From Vicia villosa (lineage: Eukaryota; Streptophyta; Magnoliopsida; Fabales; Fabaceae), in contig NC_081181.1 in NCBI RefSeq assembly GCF_029867415.1, forward strand, positions 124,315,042 to 124,379,041: a stretch of 64,000 bases of DNA, read 5' to 3'. Within the stretch, counting starts at the first letter, position 1, and every line of letters begins with the position of its first letter. The notes beneath the pieces were generated by a model. The model did not search any database. It saw only the letters and a program-made list of their open reading frames with translations, and was not told the origin of the DNA. Of the stretch, positions 1-11,542 are shown piece by piece. The position numbers were made by a program, and so were the translations under genes.

Positions 1-744
1 CTCTTGATTGTTATCATGATGTTTGACTCTTGTCTTTAAGGCAATGTCTTTTGAATCTTTTACTTGAATTTCATGTGTTTCAAGTCTTCCGAGTTCTGTT
101 TCATATTCTTGAAGTTTACCGGACAAGGTTGTGGAGGTCATTTTTTATAGATTCTTTTTCTCGGATATCGCTGTTACTTTCGGTTGCCATTCTCTTGTTA
201 AATATCTAAGCACCTTTAGATTTTGTTCCTCGGTAGAGACTTTCTTTCCAAGAGCACTCAAATGATTTATTAAGTGAACGAATCTTTTTTGTAAATCAAG
301 GATTGGTTCTCTGGGCTGCATTCTGAATAATTCATATTCTTAACTTAAAGTATTTAAACGAGATCTCTTAACTTCAACGGTTCCTTCATGAGTTTCGACT
401 AAAGTATCCCATATTTCTTTTGTCGTTATGCATGCCGAGACACAAAAGAATTCATCCATACTAAGTGCACCTTGAAGAAGATTGATTGCCTTTTTATCAT
501 AGAGGACTTTTTTATTATCATCATCATTCCATGAAACTTTAAGCTTTGTTGATTCAACGCCATCGACAACAGTTGTAGGAACAAAGGGACCATTTTGGAC
601 TGCTTCCCATACTTCTTCTCTTTGTGCTTATAAGTGAGCCTTCATTCGGATTTTCCAAAAGTCAAAGTATTCGCCACAAAACAATGGAGGCTTGTTGTTA
701 CTACCACCATTTTTGAAAACAGGATTTTGATTTGCGGAAGCCAT
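1..744 (-). pseudogene. Ty1/copia retrotransposon gag remnant, cut by window start
   Basis: Reading the minus strand from an ATG at 744 gives a copia-type Gag start (MASANQNPVFKNGG) followed by the usual UBN2-like block, with PLFCGEYFDFWKIRMKAHL and later EIWDTLVETHEGT. Gag would package the element RNA. The frame is broken by in-frame TAA codons at 628-630 and 340-342 and by a probable frameshift near 160, so it is dead. A primer-binding-site-like TTGGCATCAGAGC lies just upstream at 778-790, matching the initiator-Met tRNA type used by copia elements with one change. The rest of the element lies beyond base 1. The family call is confident; the lineage is not resolved. Confidence 0.8.
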
Positions 745-791
745 TCTGGATCTTTAGGAACAAGTTACCTATAACTTGCTCTGATGCCAAT

Positions 792-2110
792 TGTAAGTTT
801 ATTGAGTGCGCCTTAAAGGGGTGAATTAGGACTTTGAAGATTTATCCGGTTTTTGAATACTTGTACTTATTTTTCTGATTTGGTGCAAGAGTTTATACAT
901 ATATTTCTTTCTTTTATGGTTTGAATTTGTGAAAGCGGTAAATGCAGAAAAGTAAAGAACACAATGATGTATACTGGTTCCCCTTATAATTCGAGAGTAC
1001 CCCAGTCCCCTTTCAACATTAAAGAGATTTCACTATTGTTAGATCTTTGTACAAGACTCCTCCTACAATCTTCTAACAAAACCACCAAGAACAATCCTCT
1101 TGGATTTTCACTAAGTATATTAAGAGAAAAATCCTCTCTTAATGACTTTCTTGCTTCCAACAATCCTGGACAACAAGAACAATTAACCAAGTAGAACAAG
1201 AAAACAATCCTTTCCTTTCTACTAACTTGTTTCCAACAATCCTGGATAACAAGAATACAATAAGTATTTGATTTTGTATAAGAGTTTGAATAGTAGAACA
1301 ATGTATCAATCACTTGATTGATCTTCCCTTCCAATGACAATATTTCACAATTCTTAAAGTAATAGATTGCTCAAGTATTTTCTAGTTTGGATGACATGAA
1401 AGTGTGTAGAAAATATCTTGACAATGATTGAAGAATAACAATGTGAAATTCTGAAAATTTCTAAGAGTTTTTTTGATTGGAAGAGGTGGCGAATGAATTT
1501 GAAATTTTGAGTATATATAGATGTTCATAACACCCCTTGAAATATCACAAGTTTCTGTAGATTAATCATGAACAATTGCCAAGATTAAAGGAAATGTTTC
1601 AATGAAAAGGTATGTGGAAAGGTGCTATGAAATGCTGCTGTTTTTCAAAAAAACGTATAGGGGAAATCGATTTCCCTTAGCATGAAATCGATTTCATGCA
1701 TGTAACGTTAACAAAATTTCAAAAACAAACAGTGGGAAATCGATTTCCTCTTTAGGTAAATCGATTTCCATAGTGCAAAAAGTTAATTTTTGCTTCTGGA
1801 AATGTTTTAAGACAGTGGCAAATCGATTTCATGTTATGGTAAATCGATTTACCCACTGTAAAACTTGAACAAAAGATTTTGCAAATGTTTGTTATTATCA
1901 TGAATGGTCTATGTAATGGTTGGTTGATTTCTTGAGCATCTAAGACTTTAGAGAATGTAAGTATAGTCATTATACCTTCTTGAAGTGCAAGCTTGATTCC
2001 AAAGCCTTGATCCTTGATATTTTAACTTTAACAACTCATCTTTGCATTCTTGTTATTTAGAGATTCGTGTTCATCAAAAATAAAGTTCTTTATTGAATCT
2101 TGACTTAACA
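792..2110 (-). mobile_element. Probable 5' LTR of the copia element
   Basis: The segment begins with TG at 792, directly behind the primer-binding site, and I place the far end at TTAACA (2110) because that gives TG...CA termini and a length of about 1.3 kb. No second LTR is in the window, so the outer boundary is inferred. It contains six short palindromes built on AAATCGATTT. Confidence 0.45.
1661..1852. repeat. Cluster of AAATCGATTT palindromes
   Basis: Six copies of a 14-16 bp near-palindrome occur at about 1661, 1684, 1733, 1757, 1819 and 1839 (for example GGGAAATCGATTTCCC). They are irregularly spaced rather than tandem. They sit within the proposed copia LTR. Confidence 0.85.
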
Positions 2111-3345
2111 TGGTCGACAAGGTAAATACTGCATAATAAATACTGCTTAACCACTTACATCATCTGCTGCAATTCGGATCGTTACTGACATGGATCCACA
2201 TATCCTCCAGGAACACAACCTAAATAAATACAGAGAAAACTGAAATGAACATGAAATTGAAAGATCGCAATATTCAACATGGTTGACGAAAACAATAACT
2301 TGATAGATAATTTCAAGTTGACACCGTTAAATTTAATATGATAAAACATCAACAACCACAAATCTGAAACAGAAAAACTAAGAAAATCATTGGTTTGGAA
2401 CTTTCATCGAACACTTTGCATGCAACTTGTTTAATCCCGGAGATGCCACAATACTAAAACAAACCATTCCCAAACATGAAAACAAATCTTTACCATAAAT
2501 TCCATTATACACATACAGTAGTAAACACCGTTAAACAACAAACTTACGAACCGAATCTCTATCAGAAAGAGTAGTCTCATAGGACATAAACCATCTTACT
2601 TCGCAAAAGCCAACAAAACACAAAATGAATTATGTATCAAATTAGTACCTAAAAATATTAATTGCCAACAAAACATGTTTCAAAATGAAAAATCTAATAA
2701 CGTCGGTGCTGATAATTTGTCAAAAATGTTTACATGCTAATCAATCTGTTTTCTTTTAAGTTGTTTTCTTACAATCATATGTTCATCTACAAAGTTCAAA
2801 TACAACTTAAAATTAAATCTCACAAAGTCAATCCAAACTAAGCATTACCTGTTGTTTTAGTTATCAATCAGAAGGACTTACCACTCAAACTTTAAATTCC
2901 ACAGTAAGAAACCCTAAAATATGCACATATAAACAACATCAAAAGAAAAAAGAGAAAGTTGAAACTAATCCTGTTTCAGAATAGTTCGTCGCCCACTACG
3001 AACCAACACCGACAAATCATCCATAACCTAAGTTGAGTTTTAGTATCAAAATGAAGAAAAAAATAAACAAAATAGATGATAAAGAGGAAGTTCTTTATAG
3101 ATTGGTCGTTTATTTAGTTGAGAAGGCGAAGCAAGATACATAGTACAAAAAGAGAAGTGATTGTTAAAGATGAAGATATTGTGGAAGAATTGCAAACGAT
3201 GGAAGGAAAGAGAAAGAGTTTTCACAAAAGTGTGGTTGGTAAAGCAGTCAAATTTAAATTTTGATACCATATGGTTGGAGAAGTGCGTTAACGGATGTGG
3301 CCAATTGTTGAGCAAGTAAGGGAAACATATTAACTTCATTTTTTT
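2111..3345. other. Unassigned AT-rich stretch
   Basis: No convincing gene is seen. Short open frames are AT-rich chance ORFs. A segment around 2160-2225 looks slightly exon-like on the minus strand but cannot be assigned to any protein. Confidence 0.4.
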
Positions 3346-3600
3346 CGAATCAATTTTTTTAAAAATTAATCGTTGGATAGAAACATAATATCATATATAT
3401 CATACCTATAAAATTTAAAAATAATCTATAATAACTTACTATACCATCAAGATATTCAAAGATTAACGTCAAAATGAACTTTCATATAATGTAAATTTAG
3501 ATGTAATTCAATGATATAGTAAATCATTATAGATTAATCTCAAACTTTATAGGTATCAATATGATAGTATGTTTCAATCCAACGATTGATTTTTTTTTTA
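3346..3600. mobile_element. MITE-like element with long inverted repeats
   Basis: The outer arms (about 3361-3455 and 3508-3592) are inverted copies of each other. AATCGTTGGAT, then GAAACATA, then a TACCTATAAA block, then AATCTATAAT appear in the left arm and in reverse complement in the right arm, with scattered mismatches. The arms are close to 95 bp and the loop about 50 bp, so this is a foldback-type MITE. Ends lie in A/T runs and no clear target-site duplication can be set. Confidence 0.65.
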
Positions 3601-3662
3601 AATAATCAAAATTAAGTTGTTGAGCGAGTGTAACTCGTAGTGTAACTCTTCGGGTGTAATTT

Positions 3663-3664
<2 letters not shown>

Positions 3665-3717
<53 letters not shown>

Positions 3718-3718
3718 T

Positions 3719-3757
<39 letters not shown>
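3665..3757. repeat. Compound (CT)n-(TA)n microsatellite
   Basis: About 68 bp of CT repeats with two TTT interruptions run directly into about 24 bp of TA repeats. Its proximity to the MITE-like element is probably incidental. Confidence 0.97.
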
Positions 3758-3849
3758 CTATATAATTGTTTCCAATGGACACTTACCATTTATATTGTAA
3801 TTAATGTAGGAGGGTTGCCTGTGTATATCGAAGGAGAAGTTGCGCGCCA

Positions 3850-4380
3850 GTTCGACACGATTTGCACAAGTTTTGCGTTTGATATCAGAGTGAATCATGT
3901 TATACCTCTTCGAAAAGAGAATCGTCCAAAAAGTCTGACTCACTGTTTTGCAATGACCTGTGGGAATATCAAGTGCTAAACATATGATAAAATACATGGT
4001 TGCAAGTGCAAAACCTGTCAGATATGCTCTGAAATCCACCAGAAAGAGAAAATAAAACTCTGAATTTTAATATAATGAAAGATAATCCTTATGGTCATGC
4101 CAAATGTCTTATACATAAAATAAAGAAACTCCAATGGGCCTTTATCAAAACAAAATTAAATAAAAAACAAATAAAACAAAAATTGCAAAAATTGTATAAT
4201 ATAGTAAAATGTTGTTTTAGGACTTGAAACGAACTTAAATGGCTTAAAAACTCATAGGTCAATGCAAAGTAGAAAATTGAACTTCTAGGCCGATTCCATT
4301 TCCATAAAGGTATAATATGAGTCATTCTGACATCGAAAGCCAAACTTAAGCAAATGTTGCGCAAATCTGTAGCACACACA
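3850..4380. repeat. Diverged inverted pair of one dispersed repeat
   Basis: The + strand at about 3855-3970 and the - strand at about 4379-4240 share a diverged sequence. Both carry a TTTGATRTCAGARTGA-like block, then TTATACCT, then GGAATCG/AGAATCG, then GCAATGACCT/GCATTGACCT. The pair forms an imperfect inverted repeat with arms near 115 bp. The parent is probably an old retroelement, not identified. Confidence 0.5.
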
Positions 4381-5749
4381 TGATAAGTGCCAAATTGTAG
4401 TTATTTTGTGTATAATTTTGTTGCACTTATCTTCTCTTTTTCCTCAATTTAGACGCGTTTTAGTGTATATTACATACAATACGTATACTTTGCGTTTAAT
4501 CGAGTTTTTGATTCATTTATGTACCGACTAATAGTTTTCTATTCTTTTTGTAGGTATTTGAGCATGTATGGAGCATTGAGTAATAAAGCTTCAAGGATGC
4601 AATTTTGGATCAATAAAAAGAGAAGCAATTGAAGAAATAAAAAGTGCAGACTGGTGTGATTCGCCCGACAGAGCAATTAGCTCGTCGGGCGAGTGAGGAA
4701 AATAATTGCAAAGTTTCTGCCTTGGGCCGCCTCTCGTTCGTCGGGCGGAAGATGAAGGAGTCGTCGAGCGGATCAATTCATTTGCCGGGCGAAATTAGAT
4801 ATTTTTGCCACTTAATGACGTGGCAGAGGTTGTGTGGCCAGGAATAAAGGTCTCGCCGGGCGGAGCAATTGGTCTCGCCGGGCGAAAGTTGCGGGACAGA
4901 TTTGTGTATATAGTTTCATTTCATTTTTAGGGTTATGGTTTTGGGAGGCCAATTTTAGAGTTCTCTCAACTCCATCACCTCATTTCTTGTTAGATTAGGA
5001 GTAGATAACAACATTGGATCTTGCAATTGGTGGATTGGGAGTGTATTCTTCATCCATTGGTGTTGACAACCCAAGACATGTTTTCTTTCTCTTTCTCTCT
5101 TCTCTTTGTAATTTCCATTGTTGGGTTGTTTGTATGTATCTCCTTTGAACTCATGTATATTTGTTGATCCTTATGTTGTATAAAGCTTGCTTTCATATCT
5201 TTGTGGATTATTATCTTGGATTTTGCTTTGTTGCTAATGTGTTTGAGTTTCTATGGAGACGTAGGGCTCTAATGCTTATCTAGGATAATATTCTATTAAC
5301 TTAATTGTAAAGATGGATTAGGTTGATAATCACTTCGTGTCAGTGCTTAATGCTTCTGAATGGTCGTGTTTGTCTGAGAGATCGACATCTACGGGAAGTT
5401 CGGATATCTCATGTGTTGTTTAGGTGGTTGAGAGATCGTCACTTAGATAATATTGTGGGTAGTATTGTTGACATGTGATAACATTGATAGGTTACAAGTT
5501 GAGTATGTTCGGTCAATAAGTTTAAGTCTGTGAGAACTAGATCATATTCCAGCTTGACAATTCTATTCTATTAAGGAATGGGTAGTTTTCTTGTTGATAC
5601 ATTTACTTTCCTGCACATTTGATAACCAAACTCAAGAACGAATTAATTGATCGAATGACACACATCTCTGTGGACTACGATACGATATAACTATATCACC
5701 CGAGAATAATATCCTACTTACTTTTGCTTGCCGCTTTACCACCATAGCA
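4381..5749. mobile_element. Solo LTR (likely Ty3/gypsy) with target-site duplication
   Basis: The 1,369-bp block starts TGATAAGTGCC and ends ACCATAGCA, so it has TG...CA ends. It is flanked by the 5-bp direct repeat ACACA (4376-4380 and 5750-5754). It has no internal coding region, which fits a solo LTR left by LTR-LTR recombination. The ACACA duplication lies in locally repetitive sequence, so chance is possible, but boundaries and ends agree. Confidence 0.7.
4660..4895. repeat. Repeated CGTCGGGCGA / CGCCGGGCGA motifs in the solo LTR
   Basis: At least seven GC-rich motifs related to TCGCCCGAC or its complement TCGTCGGGCGA occur in about 235 bp of otherwise AT-rich sequence. Several are arranged as inverted pairs about 15-25 bp apart. 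Confidence 0.85.
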
Positions 5750-5855
5750 ACACACGTACACACATCTTACATATCCCCTCACGTTAAACACAATGCATTG
5801 CAATTCTCATAATACAACTCACACATTCTAATTTATTTTCTTTTGTCAAGAAAAA

Positions 5856-5881
5856 CTAGTAACAAACTCGTGCTTTCGCAC
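5856..5881 (-). mobile_element. Helitron 3' terminus
   Basis: On the minus strand a hairpin (ACCCGTGCG...GCACGAGT) is followed within 7-8 nt by CTAG and then a flanking T. That is the canonical Helitron 3' end: hairpin, CTRR, insertion between A and T. The body should extend to the right into the AT-rich 5.9-6.5 kb region. The 5' TC end could not be located. Confidence 0.7.
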
Positions 5882-6189
5882 GGGTTCGGGTTTAAGATGC
5901 ACATTTGTTTTTAAAATATAATAAAAATGTAAAAAAATAATAAAATAGGTTTATCAAAAAAAATATTATTTATAAAAAACATGTATATGGATCATAGATA
6001 ACATTTATCTATGTATAAAAGTATTTGAAAGAACTTTATACTTTCTCTGTATGGTATGTGCATTTGTTTACAAAATTTAACAAAAATGAAATAAATAAAA
6101 TAAAACTATTTAATCAACAGAGTTTATTGTTTATAAAAGAGATAATAAACCTCTATATGTAAATTGTGTAATATTGAGTATTATATTAA

Positions 6190-6300
6190 AACGTTAAATA
6201 TGTTTTTGGTCCTTATAAATATTTCAAATTTGATTTTTAGTCACTATAAAAAAATATTGACTTTTAGTCGCTATAAAATTAGTCATACAATTTGCCATTT
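6190..6300. repeat. Legume dispersed repeat fragment (TTTTTAGTCNCTATAAA type)
   Basis: It contains TTTTTGGTCCTTATAAAT, TTTTTAGTCACTATAAAA and TTTTAGTCGCTATAAAA in succession. This kind of sequence is common in dispersed legume repeats. Its matching terminus was not found, so the element class is open. Confidence 0.5.
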
Positions 6301-8644
6301 TTGATAATTTTAATATTAAATGTCATATTATTTTTAAAAAGGTAAAATTGTTTATAAATAGTATCTTTAATATTGAGTGTCATACTATCAGAACAAATCT
6401 CAAAATAAGTAGATGATCATTAATTATTTCTTTTTAATTATAACATCAAATAGTTAACTAATAATTTTATAGAATTGTTAGGCTCATTCTTTTTCTTCTT
6501 CTTTTTTTTAGGAAATTATTATACTCTTTCATTGACAACTTTTCTTAATAAAGTGACACTCAGAATAAGACTAAAGAATAACTCATTTTTATTATTATTC
6601 TTTTCTACTAAACAACATTCTTGATGAAAAAATTCTCACTATGCCATCAAGTTATCATCAACAACTATTATAATTTGACTATATTTTACTCAATCATATA
6701 CAAACAACTCTAATATGTGTAAGGAAAAAAACTACAAAAGAAGTTAACTTATTCTACAATGCATGCATGCCATAATTTGTTTCAACCATTTCCATTAATG
6801 AAAGTGGTTTCAGGTTTCAGCCAACCCTTCCAAATTACTTTGACTTCCGCTTTAACCTTTTTTATCAAGAAAATAATAAAATCATTAATAACATTATAAT
6901 TTACAAAACAATGAAACTATTGAGTAAATGATTTCTTATCAAGTATATATACCTCAATGCATTTACAACAAATAAATAAATTGATTCAGCATCAGTGTTT
7001 ATGTCAAAAGATAAGCCTTCAATAAGACAATCCAACAGACCTTAAACTTTGATTCACACTCCAAATTACCCAAACTAATCAAACTCTTTGAAATTCATAA
7101 ATTATATCACAATGATGTACAATACACAACCATAGAACGACATTGACATAAATTTTATACTGGTTTTACACCGAATGTGACAACTAATGAGAATCATGGT
7201 GTCAATACAAACATCAACATCCTGTGCATGCATGATAAACATCAACACAAACTTTTCACTTCCAAACACATGATGAAAACAATATAAGAATATCATTACC
7301 AATTCCTTTTGTTTCCTCTTGATCTATCATAAGCCCCCTGTCACCTTCATACCTCGTTGTTAACTTAAGCATTAGAAATTCATGTTTATTTCAATATAGA
7401 AATCCATACTTCCTTCAATATAGAAATCTTTCAAATATTATTTACTATAATTCAAGTACAGCGTGCTACATAATCATTAGGCTAGCATTAAGAACATGAA
7501 AGATAAAAACATTTCATAAGAAAAATCTTAGTTCATATGTAATCAGTTGCTCAAGGCTAATCAATTGAAAATTGCCTAAGAATATATTTCTTGAAATTGT
7601 TAAAGCATAATTTCAGATAGAGACAACCTTTCTTCGTCATTAGTTAGGGTGATCTCGTTTGTATTGCTTATAAATAGTTTATGAGGGCTGGCCCCAAGGA
7701 ACACCTGGAAGACAAGAAAGAGTGAACATACCAAGTAATCATACAATGACGAAATCATACCACTCAAACATCCAACAATCCAATGAACTACATCAACCTT
7801 TAAAAATATCACAGTCATATTCAGACCATTCAAATCACATTTTTCATTTTGCTATCAACAAAAGTTCAAGAAATTGGTTAAAAAACAATGATAGGAGAAT
7901 TCTGCTTCAAAATTTATGCTCCTTAGCAATGTCAATTGCATCAAAAATTCTACTCTAATTAGTATCCAAAGTGAATCTAAACACATAACAACATAAGGAA
8001 GAAAACTTATCATCAAAAATTCAGTATTATCTCTTTGATCTATACATGTAAGTATTAGGAAAAAAATGTAACCCTGTGTCATCTATCTGATGTATATTAT
8101 AAATAACTTCACTTTTTGGTTAAATATTATCCTAAGTATCCCTAAATGTATCAAAACATATATTTAGAAAGAAAAAAAAATTATATTGGAATTTTTCTCC
8201 TTGGGATATTTCCCAGTTCCTATTATGGTTCCACCCATACCTACCCCAGACACAAATGCATCAATTTTTCCATCTATGCCTTTCCATGTCTCTGGACCGG
8301 TAGTTTATACTGTATCTGCAAACTTAACAATAAATATTGCTTATAAAGTCAAGAATCCATTGTGGAAGTTACAGAACAAATGAAGCATAAAATCAAAAGG
8401 CAAGATTCAAAAAATACGATTCTTCATCAAAACCCATAAAACCAAAAGGGAAAAATTGAATCCATAAAATCAAAAGGCATAATCTGAACCCATAAAATTA
8501 AAAAACATAAAATTAAACCTAAACGCACCATGGATGCATCAATGGATACAATTCCTAAACCTAAGCTTCAATTACAATACGAACTCTTGAATTCTCCATG
8601 ATCCCGCCAAAGTTCCAAGGTCCGCCGCCATGTTTACGCCACAG
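6301..8644. other. Unassigned AT-rich region
   Basis: Only short, unconvincing ORFs occur, the longest being about 80 codons. No domain, RNA gene or clear terminal repeat was recognised. Confidence 0.4.
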
Positions 8645-9121
8645 TTCTTACACCATTGGTTCATGAAACAAAGAGCAAATGGTGGAATTAACGAATTCAA
8701 CAATACAACTCAAAAGGTCAAAAGCCCAAGTCAAGTGGAATTAGCAAAATTCAACAAAAACTATTCAAAAAGTTCAAAAGCCCAAGTCAAGTGGAATTAG
8801 CAAATTTCAACAAAGCAATTCAAAAGTTCAGAAATCCAAGTCAAAATTCAAGTATGGACACAAAGAGAAGTCATCTAAAGTTGTCCCAACAGAAAAAAAG
8901 AAGAAAAAGAGAAAAAGAAGGAAGTAGAAAACCTGTATCATAAAGTCTTTGACCTAGTGACTAAGTCTTGCTTTAATCCTCAAGACCAAACTTCTGTCCA
9001 TAATCTGCAAAACCAAAAAAGAGATAAACTAAAGTGTTGTCCTACACGGTACAACATTACATAAAAAGAGAAAAGAAGGAGTGAAAATCTGTACTTTGAT
9101 CTTGAGCAAGGTGGAGTTCAA
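8645..9121. repeat. Direct repeat, copy 1 (477 bp)
   Basis: This segment, from TTCTTACACCA to GGTGGAGTTCAA, is repeated nearly base for base at 12481-12959. It includes an internal short duplication (AAAAGCCCAAGTCAAGTGGA appears twice). The ends do not show TG...CA, so it is not obviously an LTR by itself. Confidence 0.9.
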
Positions 9122-11542
9122 TAAACTTACAGACCAAAAGGTATTTATAGAGAAGAACTTTTGGTGGTTGCTTTATTGAGTTATTGTTGGTGTTTTTGTT
9201 AGTGTCGCTATTTTGTTTGATGTCTGTGATTTGAGAGTGCTTCATATGTGAAATGTAGTTTAATTGATTTTTTATGGTTCTTGAAAGGGCTAGGTCCTTC
9301 AATATTCAAGATTGTTTGTGCTCAGGCTGCTAAGAAAAAATGGGTTTAAATGGGAAATCAACTTATATATAAGAAGGCGTGTTAATGATTCTAAATATAC
9401 CACTTTTAGTATTTCGTTTGATGCGCATTATCATGCAATTTGACAAAATATTTGTATTGTATCTTGATGTTTGTTATACAATTTTTTTAAGAACGAGCGT
9501 TACTCTATGGTTAGTGCAATATTTGTCGTTAACAAATTCTTGATGCAGGTACAACATGTGGAAGAAAGAGTCAAAAAATTGCTTCTTCAAATACAATAGG
9601 GACATGTGTGTTCTACTAGCATGAATTTTTTTGTAGCTGAATTTTTGAATTTTGTTGAGACTTGGCAGGAGGAAATCATAGGATATGGTATTGCAATAAC
9701 AATATGTATATAACCTTCGTCGGTTCCTTCTTTCACTGTTTTAGTACCATCCAACATTTTCGATATATAAATTACATACGTGATGAATTTGGTCTGCAAT
9801 AAATTAGAATTTATATTTGGTGAAGTTCATGTAAAATTAGTCACAAAAGCCGATATTGCATTCTGACTTCTCCACTTTCAGAATAGCCAGAATATTAAAC
9901 TTTATACTATAGTAGCTGTTTATTTCGGTAATTGTGTTTCTCCTTTTGTTACTTGATATTAATTGTCAAAATAATATGTGGGAAAATATTTATCATGTTT
10001 GGATCAATACATAATACATTATTCTTGGTCTCTTATGTGCAATAATCTACTCATTTAAGGTGGATTTTGGGAAAACAAGGCTGACTGGTTTTTTAGAACT
10101 GAACCATAAAAGGGAATACTTCTTGGATTAGTTAACGGAACCATGCTAAGCCAAAGAAAACTAGGATTGTTACTCTTCACTTTTTTCAGTGCTGAAAGCT
10201 TAGGTTTTTATTTTAATGTGTCTATTGGATTCTGTTAGCTTTAGCGTTGCAGCAACTTAGGTGTGTACAACAAAAATGATGACCATGTTTATCTTGTGTG
10301 ACTGATTTATAGTTAGAAGTTTAGCACCATTTCTACTTAAATAATTTGAATCTAGCTAACTTTTAAAAGACCTTTAATGTTAATGACCCTGAATTAACTA
10401 AATATCAATATTCTTAAATGAATCTGTAGTGGTGATATGACAAATGTCATGTAAAATTTTAAAATTGCTGGTATTAATTTGAGAGTGAAGTCGATGCTTT
10501 CTTGCTGAGAATATAAGCTACATTGTTAGTTTCTAATACATTAAAATATTTATGCAGGTTGAAGTAAACACTCAATCATCTTGCTAACACTCTGTCATGC
10601 ATGGTAATCTTCTATGTGTTTTCAAGTCTATATACTTTGTCATTCTAAATGAGAACATGAAATAAAAGAACTAAAAATGCTTTGCAACTATTTCATTTAG
10701 AGTATAATATGATCATTTTCTTCACAGTGTCTATCTAAATCAACTCTGTCACTCTTTGCAATGTGTAATAAATTGTCTTTTCACTCTAGAAAATTACCAA
10801 AAATAAAGTTTTTGAATAAAAAATCAACCATTTCTTTGTTGTCTATTGTATGATAGATCTGTTATAAAGTACTTGAATGATTAACAGTTAGAGTGATATG
10901 TTTAAATAAATAAATATGAGACGATGCTTTTGTTGTGTTGTGGTTGTTGTGTGTTTAGAGAAGTTGTTCAATTCATGGAAGAATGATGAACCACCATGTT
11001 GCTGCTGCACACAATAGTTTGTTGTTAGAATTAAGTATGGAAATTATGAGGCGCTACAAGTTGGTTAAGGGAGAGGAAACATAACTATATAAAATGGTGT
11101 TCATATTAAGTTCTACACAGGCAAAGATTTTAATGACAGTTCAAGGCAAAAGACATGTGTTGGCTGTTCAGGTGTTAGTTTTGTTGGTAGTGTGACAAAT
11201 AAGGCTGTCAGTGTTTGTTAAAGTTTTTTTGGCAAGATCTTTCTGATACATCTCTTAATTGAAGGAAAGGTTTAGATAAGGATTCAACGTTATCTTAAGT
11301 TGGCAATTATTTGAAACTAATTATGCAGTATCGTTGAAATAGTGAAGTGGTTGTCTATTCAAATATTATACCCCTACTGTGATAAAAGATACACTATGTA
11401 TATGACAAAGACGACGATGAGTTTGAACTGAAGCTCAACCTAGACACTCAAGTTCAACATCTAACTATGAGTTTTGAATTCTTTTTTTAATGATGAAAAA
11501 ATTGTATAGAATGAGTTTTTGAAAAAAAGCATATTAAGTAGC
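9122..11542. other. Unassigned region between repeat copies
   Basis: It is AT-rich, intron-like sequence without a supported gene. Short ORFs look random. Confidence 0.4.

Noticed and set aside
2160..2225. Exon-like minus-strand segment ending near GATG|ATGTAAG
   Set aside because: Too short, no frame with recognisable protein, and no neighbouring exons.
8146..8383. Overlapping 65-66 codon ORFs
   Set aside because: Short, overlapping in two frames, without domain, promoter or composition supporting coding.
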